A stretch of 64,000 nucleotides of DNA, taken from the NCBI GenBank assembly GCA_038326325.1, contig JBBQJW010000006.1, positions 1-64,000 of the forward strand. The letters are read 5' to 3'. Every line of letters starts with the position of its first letter. Positions within the stretch are counted from its first letter, which is position 1. Origin of the DNA: UBA10324 sp038326325 (GTDB lineage Bacteria > Bacteroidota > Bacteroidia > Chitinophagales > UBA10324). Position numbers and translations under genes: made by a program. The notes under the pieces were generated by a model. It did no database searches. It was not told the origin of the DNA and worked only from the letters and a program-made list of their open reading frames with translations. Shown here piece after piece: positions 19,471 to 27,900 of the stretch.

Positions 19471-22400
19471 ATGAATATGAAAAAGTTTACTCATTCACTC
19501 GCATTGATTGTTGCAATGGTTGCCATTGCTTCCACTTCAAAAGCTATTGAGAATATCGGACTACCTCATAAAATTGAGCAAGGTCATAAAGTGGAAGCCG
19601 GAGATTGCAAACCTGCGACTGCTCAAATTGACTTGAACATAAATAATGTTCGTGCGCGATTATTGAATGGTGGCGATATGTGGTGGGATTTGAATGCTTC
19701 AGCAAAGTACGAAATTCCGAAAGTGCCTGTTGGTAGCACTGACCCTCGAGTAAGTTCAATTTTTGCTGGCTCGGTTTGGATTGGTGGTATTGACCAAGGC
19801 GGACAACTTAAAGTTGCAGCAGGTACTTACCGCCAAAACGGTAATGACTTTTTCCCTGGGCCATTAGATGCAAATGGTGAAGTTGATCAAACAACTTGTA
19901 ATGCATTTGATAAGCAATGGCAAGTGCTCGGTTCTGAGATTGATGAATTCAAATCACACTTTACAGCAGTTGGACAAACTATGAATCCTAGTGATATCCC
20001 TCAAAACATTCTTGATTGGCCTGCTTTCAATAATCCAAATAATCAACTTGTTGGTGCTCGTGAACTTGCTCCTTATTATGATTATGATGGCAATGGAGAA
20101 TATGATCCAACACTTGGAGATTTTCCTGTAATTAATTCTGAGTTTCAAAATTATGCTGACCAAATGATTTGGTGGGTGTATAACGATAAAGGAAATATTC
20201 ATACAGAAACAGGTGGTCAGGCAATTGGTATGGAAGTTCAGGCGCTTGCCTTTGCTTTCAAAACAACCGATGAAGTTGACAATATGACTTTCTATAAATA
20301 TGTTTTGTTAAATAAAGCAACAACAGAAATTGATTCTGTTTATATGGGGCAATGGGTAGATCCTGATTTAGGGTGTTACACCGATGATTATATTGGTTGC
20401 GATACTACTCGTGGTCTTGGAATAATTTATAATGCTGATGCGTTAGATCAACCTTGTCCGGTTGGGTATGGCGATCAGCCACCATTACTTGGAGTGGATT
20501 ATTTCAAAGGACCATTAGATGAAAATGGAGTTGAATTGGGAATGACAAAATTCCTTTACTACAATAATGATTTCACTTCAATCGGAAATCCTGAAAATGC
20601 TTCGCACTACTATGGTTATCTTTCAGGTTCCTGGAAAGACGGAACTCCATTTACTCAAGGAGGAAATGGACATGGGGGTTCCACACCAACAAATTTTGTT
20701 TTCCCATCTGTTCCCAACGATCCAACAGGTTGGTCTGAATGTTCTGAAAACAATACCCCTGCCGATCGTCGTTTTATTCAATCAACAGGTGCATTCAAAC
20801 TTCTTCCCGGAGCAAGCAATGAAATTATTGTTGGTGTAGTATGGGTTCGCCCTCCTGTTGGAACTTATCCATGCCCAAGTTTTAGTTTATTACAAACAGC
20901 TGATGATAAAGCACAGGCTTTGTTCGATTCGAACTTTAAGATCCTTGATGGACCAAAAGCACCTGATGCTAAAATTGTTGAACTCGACAAAAAATTAATT
21001 TTAAACCTTACCAATACTTTTAATAAAGAAGTAGAAAAGTATCACGACTCTGATCCGATTTTAGTTGCAGTTAATGATCCCGATTCACTTTATTATTTTG
21101 AAGGATACCAGGTGTTTCAATTACTAAACACACAAGTGAGTGCTCAGGAATTAGGTGACCCTGCCAAATCAAGATTGGTTGCTCAATGCGACATTAAAAA
21201 TGTAGTTGGGAAAATTGTGAACATGACATACGATCCGAACTTAGAAGCTGATGTTCCTACACTGAAAGTTGATGGAGCAAATATTGGTATTCAACATTCT
21301 TTCCAATTCGAAAATGATGCATTTGCAACAGGTGATAAGCGATTGGTTAATCATAAGAAATATTATTACATGGTTATTTCTTATGCGTACAATGGTTCAT
21401 TAAATCAGAAAGTAAAATATTTACAGGGAAGAAAAAATACAAAAATTTATACTGCTATTCCACACATTCCTTCACCTGAGTTTAATGGATTAATTGTAAA
21501 CTCCGAATATGGTGATGGTCCGATGATTATTCGTCAGGAAGGTTTGGGAAACAGTGGAAATCCTGTTGAACTAAGTGATGAAGCTATTGCCGAAATATTA
21601 ACGAATGGCTATGCACCAAGTTTAAAATATGCAAATGGTAAAGGACCAATAGGAGTTAAGGTAATCGATCCTAAAAATGTTCCTGCCGATGATTTTGAAT
21701 TAATTGTTACAGACTCTGCATCTTCTTCTTCAACAATAATGAAGGATACAAGCTCGCATTGGATATTAAAAGATTTAACAACTGGTGTAACAGTTCACAG
21801 CGATACAACTCTTAATTATGGTAACGAGCAAATGATTCCAGATTGGGGATTATCTGTTTATATAAAACAGGTTCGCAATCCCGGCAGTAATAAATCTGCT
21901 GATCATAATGGATATATTGATGCATCTATTACTTATAAAGAGCCGCAAACTGCGTGGTTAAGTGGAGTGCCGGATCAGGAAGGCGAAGATGATTTGAACT
22001 GGATTCGTTCCGGTAACTTCTGTAATCCAAGCAGCACTGGTGGTTGTACGGCAAAGCATCCTGATTATGTGGGTGAAGATGACAATCAGGATTTTGAAGA
22101 TATTCTTGGAAGAACATGGGCCCCATACAAACTTTGTTCAATGGATAATGATTGGGGACCAATATGGAATAACAGTTCTACAAGAATTCAAAATCGTTTG
22201 GATAGTTTGCAAAGTGTAAGAATTGTTTTCACTGATGATAAATCAAAATGGACTCACTGTCTGGTAATAGAAGCTCAACCTGAAAAATTGTTGGCTCAGG
22301 GTAGTGCACCAAAAATGTCAATTAGAAATCATGGCTCACTTAATCAGGATGGAACATATCAAACAATTGATGTGAGTGATCCTTTCTCTAAAGGATATTC

Positions 22401-23217
22401 GTGGTTCCCGGGTTATGCAATTGATTTAGTAACCGGAATGCGATTGAACATTATGTTCTCTGAAGATTCAAGAAACATTGGGCAGAATGGAACTGATATG
22501 ATTTGGAATCCGACTTCTGATTATTTCTCATCAACAGGTGAAGTTTTGTTAGGTGGTCGTCATTACATCTACATTGCAAAGACAAGATATGATGAATGTG
22601 TTTCTTTCAGAAACGATTTAACATTGAATGGTAACGGAGATTTGAATGGTGTAACAGCTACAAATGTTTACAAAAAAATTGGCTGGGTAAGTATGTCATT
22701 ATTAGCACCAGGATTTCAGTTCAAATCTTTTGCTGATGGATTAATTCCAACCGAAACAACAATTGATATTTGGGTTCATAAAGCATTCACTCAGTTTCAT
22801 ACTGGTAATGCTGAAACAAATAGTGGTTTTCCGAGATACACTTTTAACACTAAAGATTTAGCAGCAGTAAAAGGAGATATGACTACAGCAAAAAATGCAT
22901 TGGACACAATTAATATTGTTCCGAATCCATACTATGCTTACAGTGGTTACGAGAGCAGTCAGGTTGACAATCGTGTTAAGATTACAAACCTTCCACAGAA
23001 ATGTACCATTTCAATTTATAGTGTTGACGGAATACTCATTCGCAGATTTGATCGTGATGATGCATCTATTACTTCATTAGATTGGGATTTGAAAAACAGC
23101 ACAGGAGTTCCAATTGCAAGTGGTGTGTATCTCATTCACATAAGTGCAGGAGAGTTGGGTGAAAAAACTTTGAAGTTCTTCGGCATCATGCGACCAATTG
23201 ATTTGGATAGTTTCTAA
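19471..23217 (+). CDS. Large exported protein with C-terminal T9SS-like/FlgD-like domain
   Basis: The 1248-residue product begins MNMKKFTHSLALIVAMVAIAS, a signal peptide. ATG 19471 and ATG 19477 are equally possible. The body is rich in Asp, Asn, Gly and aromatic residues, including short acidic DYDGNGEYDPTLGD calcium-loop-like stretches, and has no enzyme motif that I recognise. The last 110 residues start with NIVPNPYYAYSGYE, continue with ISIYSVDGILIRRFDRD and end with SGVYLIHISAGELGEKTLKF. This resembles type A sorting or FlgD-like Ig domains, so export by T9SS is likely, although the final residues after KFFGIMRP are unusual. It sits between a TonB receptor and a PorV-type protein with very short gaps, which suggests a single operon and a shared surface complex. 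Function is unknown. Confidence 0.7.
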   Translation: MNMKKFTHSLALIVAMVAIASTSKAIENIGLPHKIEQGHKVEAGDCKPATAQIDLNINNVRARLLNGGDMWWDLNASAKYEIPKVPVGSTDPRVSSIFAGSVWIGGIDQGGQLKVAAGTYRQNGNDFFPGPLDANGEVDQTTCNAFDKQWQVLGSEIDEFKSHFTAVGQTMNPSDIPQNILDWPAFNNPNNQLVGARELAPYYDYDGNGEYDPTLGDFPVINSEFQNYADQMIWWVYNDKGNIHTETGGQAIGMEVQALAFAFKTTDEVDNMTFYKYVLLNKATTEIDSVYMGQWVDPDLGCYTDDYIGCDTTRGLGIIYNADALDQPCPVGYGDQPPLLGVDYFKGPLDENGVELGMTKFLYYNNDFTSIGNPENASHYYGYLSGSWKDGTPFTQGGNGHGGSTPTNFVFPSVPNDPTGWSECSENNTPADRRFIQSTGAFKLLPGASNEIIVGVVWVRPPVGTYPCPSFSLLQTADDKAQALFDSNFKILDGPKAPDAKIVELDKKLILNLTNTFNKEVEKYHDSDPILVAVNDPDSLYYFEGYQVFQLLNTQVSAQELGDPAKSRLVAQCDIKNVVGKIVNMTYDPNLEADVPTLKVDGANIGIQHSFQFENDAFATGDKRLVNHKKYYYMVISYAYNGSLNQKVKYLQGRKNTKIYTAIPHIPSPEFNGLIVNSEYGDGPMIIRQEGLGNSGNPVELSDEAIAEILTNGYAPSLKYANGKGPIGVKVIDPKNVPADDFELIVTDSASSSSTIMKDTSSHWILKDLTTGVTVHSDTTLNYGNEQMIPDWGLSVYIKQVRNPGSNKSADHNGYIDASITYKEPQTAWLSGVPDQEGEDDLNWIRSGNFCNPSSTGGCTAKHPDYVGEDDNQDFEDILGRTWAPYKLCSMDNDWGPIWNNSSTRIQNRLDSLQSVRIVFTDDKSKWTHCLVIEAQPEKLLAQGSAPKMSIRNHGSLNQDGTYQTIDVSDPFSKGYSWFPGYAIDLVTGMRLNIMFSEDSRNIGQNGTDMIWNPTSDYFSSTGEVLLGGRHYIYIAKTRYDECVSFRNDLTLNGNGDLNGVTATNVYKKIGWVSMSLLAPGFQFKSFADGLIPTETTIDIWVHKAFTQFHTGNAETNSGFPRYTFNTKDLAAVKGDMTTAKNALDTINIVPNPYYAYSGYESSQVDNRVKITNLPQKCTISIYSVDGILIRRFDRDDASITSLDWDLKNSTGVPIASGVYLIHISAGELGEKTLKFFGIMRPIDLDSF

Positions 23218-23251
23218 AAAATTAAATTAACAATCAAAAAAATACAGGGCA

Positions 23252-24322
23252 ATGAAAAAAATATTATTTGCAGTTTTAACATTGGTAATAAGCATTCCTT
23301 CGGTAATGGCAGGAAATAAAGATCGCGCTGGTCAGGCAGGTGCTTACGAATTATTAATTAATCCATGGGCACGCAGCAGCGGTTGGCATGGATTGAATAC
23401 CGGAAGTGTTCATGGGTTAGAAGCAATGAATTTGAATGTTGGCGGTTTAGCATTCACACCAAAGACCGAAGTGATTTTCTCTCATTCAATTTATTTACAA
23501 GGAACAGGAATAAATATTAATGCTTTTGGGTTCAGTCAGGCGCTTGGTAAATCAGGTGGTGTTTTAGGATTAGATTTAATGGCAATGAGTTTCGGAGATA
23601 TTATGGTTACTACTGTTAACTCACCAGAAGGTGGATTAGGAACTTTTCATCCTCAGTTTATAAATTTAGGAATTGCTTATTCAAAAGCTTTTTCAAATAG
23701 TATTTATGGTGGTATTGTAGTACGCGCTATTACTGAAGGAATAGCAGATGTTAAAGCAGCCGGGCTTGCGTTCGATGCAGGTATTCAATATAAAACCGGC
23801 GATAAAAAATTTGATGATCGTGTTAAGTTCGGTATTTCATTACGAAATGTTGGAACTCCATTAAAGTTTCAAGGTGATGCACTCACTTATAAAGGAAGTT
23901 CACCAGAAGGAAGTTATGACATGACTATTTCACAGCGCTCTCAGCAATTTGAACTTCCATCATTGTTAAACATCGGTGGTTCTTATGATTTCCATTTCGG
24001 AAAGGAGAATGGTGTAAATAAAACTGTTCATCGTGTAACACTTGCTGCGAACTTTACTTCTCACTCATTTCAAAGAGATAATGTTGGTGCCGGTTTAGAA
24101 TATTCCTTGAAAGATGAATTCATGGTTCGTGTAGGTTACAATTACGAACAAGGTTTGTTGAAGGAAGCAACCCGCACAAATGTTTATACTGGTTTGGCAG
24201 CTGGATTTACTTTTGAATTACCAATGAATAAAAAAGGATCAACGGTTGCGATTGATTATTCTTATCGCAACTCAAGTCCATGGAAAGGAACCCACACTAT
24301 GGGTGTTCGAATAAATTTATAA
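23252..24322 (+). CDS. PorV/PorQ family outer-membrane barrel protein
   Basis: The 356-residue protein has a signal peptide (MKKILFAVLTLVISIPSVMA) and an FadL-like 14-strand barrel pattern of alternating residues ending in MGVRINL. The N-terminal INPWARSSGWHGLNTGSVHGLEAMNLNVGGLA block, here written as a pattern of roughly 30 residues around positions 36-67, is characteristic of the PorV/PorQ family. PorV shuttles T9SS cargo from the translocon to the attachment complex; PorQ-type relatives act more locally. The position directly after a T9SS-like exported protein suggests a dedicated partner for that substrate rather than the global PorV. A strong terminator follows. Confidence 0.75.
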   Translation: MKKILFAVLTLVISIPSVMAGNKDRAGQAGAYELLINPWARSSGWHGLNTGSVHGLEAMNLNVGGLAFTPKTEVIFSHSIYLQGTGININAFGFSQALGKSGGVLGLDLMAMSFGDIMVTTVNSPEGGLGTFHPQFINLGIAYSKAFSNSIYGGIVVRAITEGIADVKAAGLAFDAGIQYKTGDKKFDDRVKFGISLRNVGTPLKFQGDALTYKGSSPEGSYDMTISQRSQQFELPSLLNIGGSYDFHFGKENGVNKTVHRVTLAANFTSHSFQRDNVGAGLEYSLKDEFMVRVGYNYEQGLLKEATRTNVYTGLAAGFTFELPMNKKGSTVAIDYSYRNSSPWKGTHTMGVRINL

Positions 24323-24347
24323 TTTTACCCCCGATTAATAACAACTT

Positions 24348-24378
24348 AAACGCTCCGATAACATCGGAGCGTTTTTCT
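24348..24378 (+). terminator. Intrinsic terminator of the TonB receptor/PorV operon
   Basis: The stem AACGCTCCGAT pairs perfectly with ATCGGAGCGTT around a three-base loop and is followed by a T-rich tract. It separates the outer-membrane operon from greA. Confidence 0.9.
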
Positions 24379-24401
24379 TTTTTTAATAACAACAGAACAA
24401 A

Positions 24402-24875
24402 ATGGCAACAACACATTATTTCACTGCTGAAGGTTTAGAAAAACTAAAAAAGGAAATTTCAGAATTGCGCACAAAAGGCAGAGCTGAAATTTCTAAAGCA
24501 ATTTCTGATGCAAGAGATAAGGGTGACCTTTCAGAAAATGCAGAATATGATGCAGCAAAAGATGCGCAAGGAATGCTTGAAATGAAAATTTATCAATTGG
24601 AAGATACCCTTGCAAATTCAAAGCTGATTGACCCGTCAAGAATGGATACAAGCAAGGTGATGATTCTTTCAAAAGTGAAAGTGAAAAATCTTGGAACAAA
24701 ATCAAGTCACCTTTTTACTTTGGTTTCTGAGAGTGAAGCGGATATTAAGATTGGAAAAATTTCAGTTGGTTCTCCAATCGGAAAGGGATTACTTGGAAAA
24801 GTAAAAGGCGAAGTGGTGGAAATAAGTATTCCAAACGGAACAATGAAAATGGAAATTATTGAAATCAGTTTTTAA
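24402..24875 (+). CDS. greA: Transcription elongation factor GreA
   Basis: GreA rescues backtracked RNA polymerase by stimulating transcript cleavage through its secondary channel. The 157-residue length is typical. The N-terminal coiled coil (residues about 8-75) carries the tip motif GDLSENAEYDAAKDAQG with the catalytic acidic residues, and the C-terminal FKBP-like domain contains SPIGKGLLGKVKGE. It starts 24 bases after the preceding terminator and is probably cotranscribed with the HIT gene 67 bases downstream. Confidence 0.95.
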   Translation: MATTHYFTAEGLEKLKKEISELRTKGRAEISKAISDARDKGDLSENAEYDAAKDAQGMLEMKIYQLEDTLANSKLIDPSRMDTSKVMILSKVKVKNLGTKSSHLFTLVSESEADIKIGKISVGSPIGKGLLGKVKGEVVEISIPNGTMKMEIIEISF

Positions 24876-24942
24876 GAAATAACGAAGTAATAACTGTTAC
24901 TCAAACTGATCATTAAAAGTTATTATCTCACTTCTAAAAAAA

Positions 24943-25338
24943 ATGGCAACAATATTTTCCAAAATAATATCGGGCGAAATTCCTTGTCATAAAATTGCTG
25001 AGACAAATGAGTTTCTCGCCTTTCTGGATATCATGCCGCTGGCAATGGGACACACTTTAGTGATTCCGAAAAAGGAAGTTGATTATATTTTTAATCTCGA
25101 TGATGTAACACTCATCGGGTTAATGTTGTTCGCAAAAAAAATTGCACCCGCAATTGAAAAGGCAATTCCTTGTTTAAGAATAGGTGTAGCAGTTATTGGA
25201 TTGGAAGTACCGCATGCGCATGTTCATTTAATTCCTTTGAATACAATGGATGATATCAATTTTACACGACAGAAATTAAAACCAACTCAGGAAGAGTTGG
25301 CTGCCGTTGCCGCTGCAATCAGAAAAAATATAGTGTAA
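24943..25338 (+). CDS. HIT family nucleotide-binding hydrolase
   Basis: The 131-residue protein starts MATIFSKIISGEIPCHKIAE and contains the histidine triad HAHVHL near residue 90. These are the features of HinT/Fhit-type hydrolases that cleave the phosphoramidate or phosphoanhydride bond of adenosine nucleotides. The stop codon TAA lies inside an exact copy of the dispersed octamer (25334-25341, GTGTAACAGTT). The gene converges with thiH, leaving only eight bases between the two stop codons. Confidence 0.9.
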   Translation: MATIFSKIISGEIPCHKIAETNEFLAFLDIMPLAMGHTLVIPKKEVDYIFNLDDVTLIGLMLFAKKIAPAIEKAIPCLRIGVAVIGLEVPHAHVHLIPLNTMDDINFTRQKLKPTQEELAAVAAAIRKNIV

Positions 25339-25346
25339 CAGTTTTT

Positions 25347-26471
25347 TCAATCAAGAACTGAATCCCAATCTTTCCAAACTACTTCATATCCTTTTGCTTT
25401 AATTACTTCAGCAACTTCAAAAGGCGTTCGTTCATCACTGATGTGAAACTGTTCCAGCGCATGTTTATTTGTTGCGTAACCACCCGGGTCGGTTTTAGAA
25501 CCGGCACTCATACTTGTGATTCCTAGTTCAAAAATTTTATCGCGGAACGAAGCGGACTCGCGTGTTGAAAGCGACAACTCCACATTCTCATCTAAAATCC
25601 TGAACGCGCAAATCAGTTGTAACAGTTCTTTCTCGCTCATCGGATGCTTGGGTTCGAAGTCTCCTTCAGCAGGTCGCATGCGCGGAAATGAAATGGAATA
25701 CTTTGTCTGCCAATAAGTTTTATTTAAGTAATGAAGATGAAGTGCTGTGAAAAAGGAATCTGTTCTCCAATCTTCCAAGCCAAGTAAAACGCCTAATCCG
25801 ATTTTATGAATCCCTGCTTCACCTAATCTATCGGCAGTTTCTAACCGAAAATTGAAATTTGATTTCCGTCCTTTTGGATGATAGGTTTTATAATTTTCTT
25901 CGTGATAAGTTTCCTGATAAACCAGCACTGTATTTAATCCATACGGAATCAATCGCGCGTAATCTTCTTTTTCCATTGGTTGAACCTCCAATGAAATATG
26001 TGCGAAGTGCGGACGAATAATTTCAAGAGCGTGGCACAAATAATCGGTTCCGACTTTAATGTTGTCTTCACCGGTTACGAGCAGAATGTGTTCGTAACCC
26101 ATTTGTTTTATTACGGCAATCTCATTTAATAATTCTTCATCAGTAAGTGTTACACGCGGAATTTTATTTCCGAAACTGAATCCGCAATAAGTACAAACAT
26201 TGTTGCACTCGTTACTCAAATACATTGGAATGTACATCTGAATGGCATTGCCGAATCGTTTGCGGGTAAGCGAAAAACTTTTGTTAATCATTTCCTGTAA
26301 ATGATTTTTTGCAGCAGGAGAAATGAGCGCTACAAAATCATCCACTGTAACAGTTCCTGTTTTGCTCAATGCACGAACAACATCTGCATCAGTACTTGAA
26401 TAAATATTTTCGCAAACCTGTTCCCAGGAATATTGATTGAAAATTTTTGAGAAAGAATGTTGTGTGCTCAT
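25347..26471 (-). CDS. thiH: 2-iminoacetate synthase (radical SAM)
   Basis: ThiH cleaves tyrosine with a 5'-deoxyadenosyl radical to make dehydroglycine for the thiazole ring of thiamin. The 374-residue protein has the radical SAM cluster motif CNNVCTYCGF (C-x3-C-x2-C) near residue 90, followed by VTGEDN and the C-terminal SAGSKTDPGGY of the ThiH family. It is the last gene of the leftward thiamin operon. In an ancestral arrangement its ATG would have followed the stop of thiG by two bases, as the repeat remnant at 26474 shows; the DUF4160/DUF2442 pair now separates them. Octamer copies at 25618 and 26346 encode LLQ and TVT. Confidence 0.95.
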   Translation of the reverse strand: MSTQHSFSKIFNQYSWEQVCENIYSSTDADVVRALSKTGTVTVDDFVALISPAAKNHLQEMINKSFSLTRKRFGNAIQMYIPMYLSNECNNVCTYCGFSFGNKIPRVTLTDEELLNEIAVIKQMGYEHILLVTGEDNIKVGTDYLCHALEIIRPHFAHISLEVQPMEKEDYARLIPYGLNTVLVYQETYHEENYKTYHPKGRKSNFNFRLETADRLGEAGIHKIGLGVLLGLEDWRTDSFFTALHLHYLNKTYWQTKYSISFPRMRPAEGDFEPKHPMSEKELLQLICAFRILDENVELSLSTRESASFRDKIFELGITSMSAGSKTDPGGYATNKHALEQFHISDERTPFEVAEVIKAKGYEVVWKDWDSVLD

Positions 26472-26473
26472 TT

Positions 26474-26518
26474 TTAATTTATATCCAGCAACGACAAATC
26501 AAACGGGCTGCTTGCTTC
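26474..26518 (-). repeat. Left direct repeat: duplicated last 15 codons of thiG
   Basis: Read leftward, this encodes EASSPFDLSLLDIN and a TAA stop, two bases before the thiH ATG. It matches 27124-27168 at 42 of 45 positions. The three differences are all silent: Pro CCG versus CCC, Leu TTG versus TTA, and stop TAA versus TGA. Its tight spacing to thiH suggests that it is the original thiG end. Confidence 0.9.
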
Positions 26519-26522
26519 ATTT

Positions 26523-26816
26523 TTATTGATACCATTCTGCTGCTCTTTGTTTTTCAGGAACAGGAATATGGCCTTCATATAAGTACTGATCCTGAAAAAT
26601 TATATCCCAGTCTTTTCCCCATACTAAATGACCTTCATCAATTTTAAACTTCTTAAACTCCGTTGGTTTTTTATACTTTGCATAATATCCTTTGCAGTAA
26701 TAGTCAAATGCTTTTTTAAAATCGACCCGTGAAACATGATCATCACTAAAAGTTATTTCAAGCACATAATCTTTCACATGCCTTGCCGCTACAACATGAA
26801 AGTAATTCGATTTCAT
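26523..26816 (-). CDS. DUF2442 domain protein
   Basis: The 97-residue protein begins MKSNYFHVVAARHVKDYVLEI and contains the pattern of this small family: ITFSDDHVSRVDFKKAF, then FKKFKIDEGHLVWGKDWDI. Function is not established. DUF2442 genes are often found next to DUF4160 genes, which has led to the suggestion of toxin-antitoxin-like pairs. Its ATG overlaps the TGA stop of the DUF4160 gene (ATGA), so the two are translationally coupled. It is a foreign element in the thiamin operon and has no expected role in thiamin synthesis. Confidence 0.8.
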   Translation of the reverse strand: MKSNYFHVVAARHVKDYVLEITFSDDHVSRVDFKKAFDYYCKGYYAKYKKPTEFKKFKIDEGHLVWGKDWDIIFQDQYLYEGHIPVPEKQRAAEWYQ

Positions 26817-27115
26817 TTTATGATTTTATTTATAATTACAAATTTAGGTTTTTTGTTCAGCACGAAGAAGTCAGTCCAACACTGAAGAATTGCTTTATCA
26901 TTTCGTGAAAGAAAAGTTTTTACTTTTTTGATTTCAGGTTCTGTCAGCGGCTTCTTCGATTTTATTTTCTTCACCACTAATTTTAAAATACCATTGGTGT
27001 AATGAAATTCAAATTTTGATTCGCGTTTATTTTTTCTGACATGAACATGAATTGGAGTATGGTCTTCTGAATAAAAGAAGATGACGAAACCGAGATAGTT
27101 GAAAATTTTTCCCAT
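26813..27115 (-). CDS. DUF4160 domain protein
   Basis: From ATG 27115 the product is 100 residues; a TTG at 27127 would overlap thiG and is not favoured. The N-terminal MGKIFNYLGFVIFFYSEDHTP followed by IHVHVRK is the DUF4160 signature. The conserved His-x-His and the basic KNKRESKFEF strand could bind a nucleic acid or metal, but no activity is established. It begins eight bases after the thiG stop and overlaps the DUF2442 gene. The pair is inserted inside a biosynthetic operon, so it probably rides on the TPP-controlled transcript. Confidence 0.75.
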   Translation of the reverse strand: MGKIFNYLGFVIFFYSEDHTPIHVHVRKNKRESKFEFHYTNGILKLVVKKIKSKKPLTEPEIKKVKTFLSRNDKAILQCWTDFFVLNKKPKFVIINKIIK

Positions 27116-27123
27116 CAGAAAAA

Positions 27124-27168
27124 TCAATTTATATCCAGCAACGATAAATCAAAGGGGCTGCTTGCTTC
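27124..27168 (-). repeat. Right direct repeat: current last 15 codons of thiG
   Basis: This encodes EASSPFDLSLLDIN and a TGA stop, and forms the present C-terminus of thiG. It pairs with the copy at 26474-26518, with three silent differences in 45 bases. Confidence 0.9.
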
Positions 27169-27900
27169 TGCCATTTTCATTGGAGAAGCGAGACGGCTTT
27201 CGAAAGCTATTCTGCCTGCTGTTACAGCAAGTTTAAATGCTTCTGACATTGCAACGGGATTTCCTGCAACAGCAATTGCAGTATTGACAAGTACAGCGTC
27301 AGCTCCCAATTCCATAGCAAGTGAAGCATGTGAGGGCGCACCAATTCCTGCATCAACAATCACCGGAATATTACTCTGTTCAATAATTATTTCGAGCATC
27401 GCGCGCGTTTGCAAACCATTGTTAGAACCAATAGGTGAACCGAGAGGCATCACTGCTGCAGTTCCTGCGTCTTCTAATTTTTTACATAACACAGGATCAG
27501 CATTGATATATGGCAGCACAATGAATCCGAGTTTCACTAATTCTTCCGCTGCTTTTAATGTCTCAACCGGGTCGGGCAACAAGTAGCGCGGGTCGGGGTG
27601 AATTTCCAACTTGAGCCAATTAGTTTGCAGTGCTTCGCGTGAAAGTTGCGCGGCAAGAATGGCTTCCTTCGCATTGCGCACACCACTTGTGTTTGGCAGC
27701 AGATTAATGTTATCAAATGCAATGTGCTGTAACAGTTCATCATTTTCGTTGTGAACATCAACGCGACGGAGCGCGACAGTCACCATCTCCGTTCCGCTAG
27801 CGATGATTGAATTTTTCATCATTTCGTTTGAACCGAATTTTCCGGTCCCGAGAAAAAGTCTGGATGAAAATTCTTTACCGGCAATTATTAATTTATTCAT
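27124..27900 (-). CDS. thiG: Thiazole synthase
   Basis: ThiG condenses 1-deoxyxylulose 5-phosphate, dehydroglycine and the ThiS thiocarboxylate to the thiazole phosphate. The 258-residue TIM barrel has LIIAGKEFSSRLFLGTGKFGS at its start, the Schiff-base lysine in NWLKLEIHPDPRYLLPDP, the phosphate-binding MPLGSPIGSNNGLQ and the VDAGIGAPSHA strand. The C-terminal 14 residues are duplicated at 26474. The gene overlaps thiE by four bases. Octamer copies lie at 27219 (AVTA) and 27728 (ELLQH). Confidence 0.95.
   Translation of the reverse strand: MNKLIIAGKEFSSRLFLGTGKFGSNEMMKNSIIASGTEMVTVALRRVDVHNENDELLQHIAFDNINLLPNTSGVRNAKEAILAAQLSREALQTNWLKLEIHPDPRYLLPDPVETLKAAEELVKLGFIVLPYINADPVLCKKLEDAGTAAVMPLGSPIGSNNGLQTRAMLEIIIEQSNIPVIVDAGIGAPSHASLAMELGADAVLVNTAIAVAGNPVAMSEAFKLAVTAGRIAFESRLASPMKMAEASSPFDLSLLDIN

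Larger units (their letters stand above)
26474..27168 (-). mobile_element. Putative small inserted cassette (DUF4160-DUF2442) bounded by 45-bp direct repeats of the thiG 3' end
   Basis: The distance from repeat to repeat is exactly 650 bases and contains only two overlapping small genes. The repeats reproduce thiG from codon boundary to stop codon, so the insertion left thiG intact. No integrase, transposase or terminal inverted repeats are visible in the cassette, so the movement mechanism is unknown. Homologous or site-specific recombination at the thiG tail is an inference from the repeats and the interrupted operon. Confidence 0.45.
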
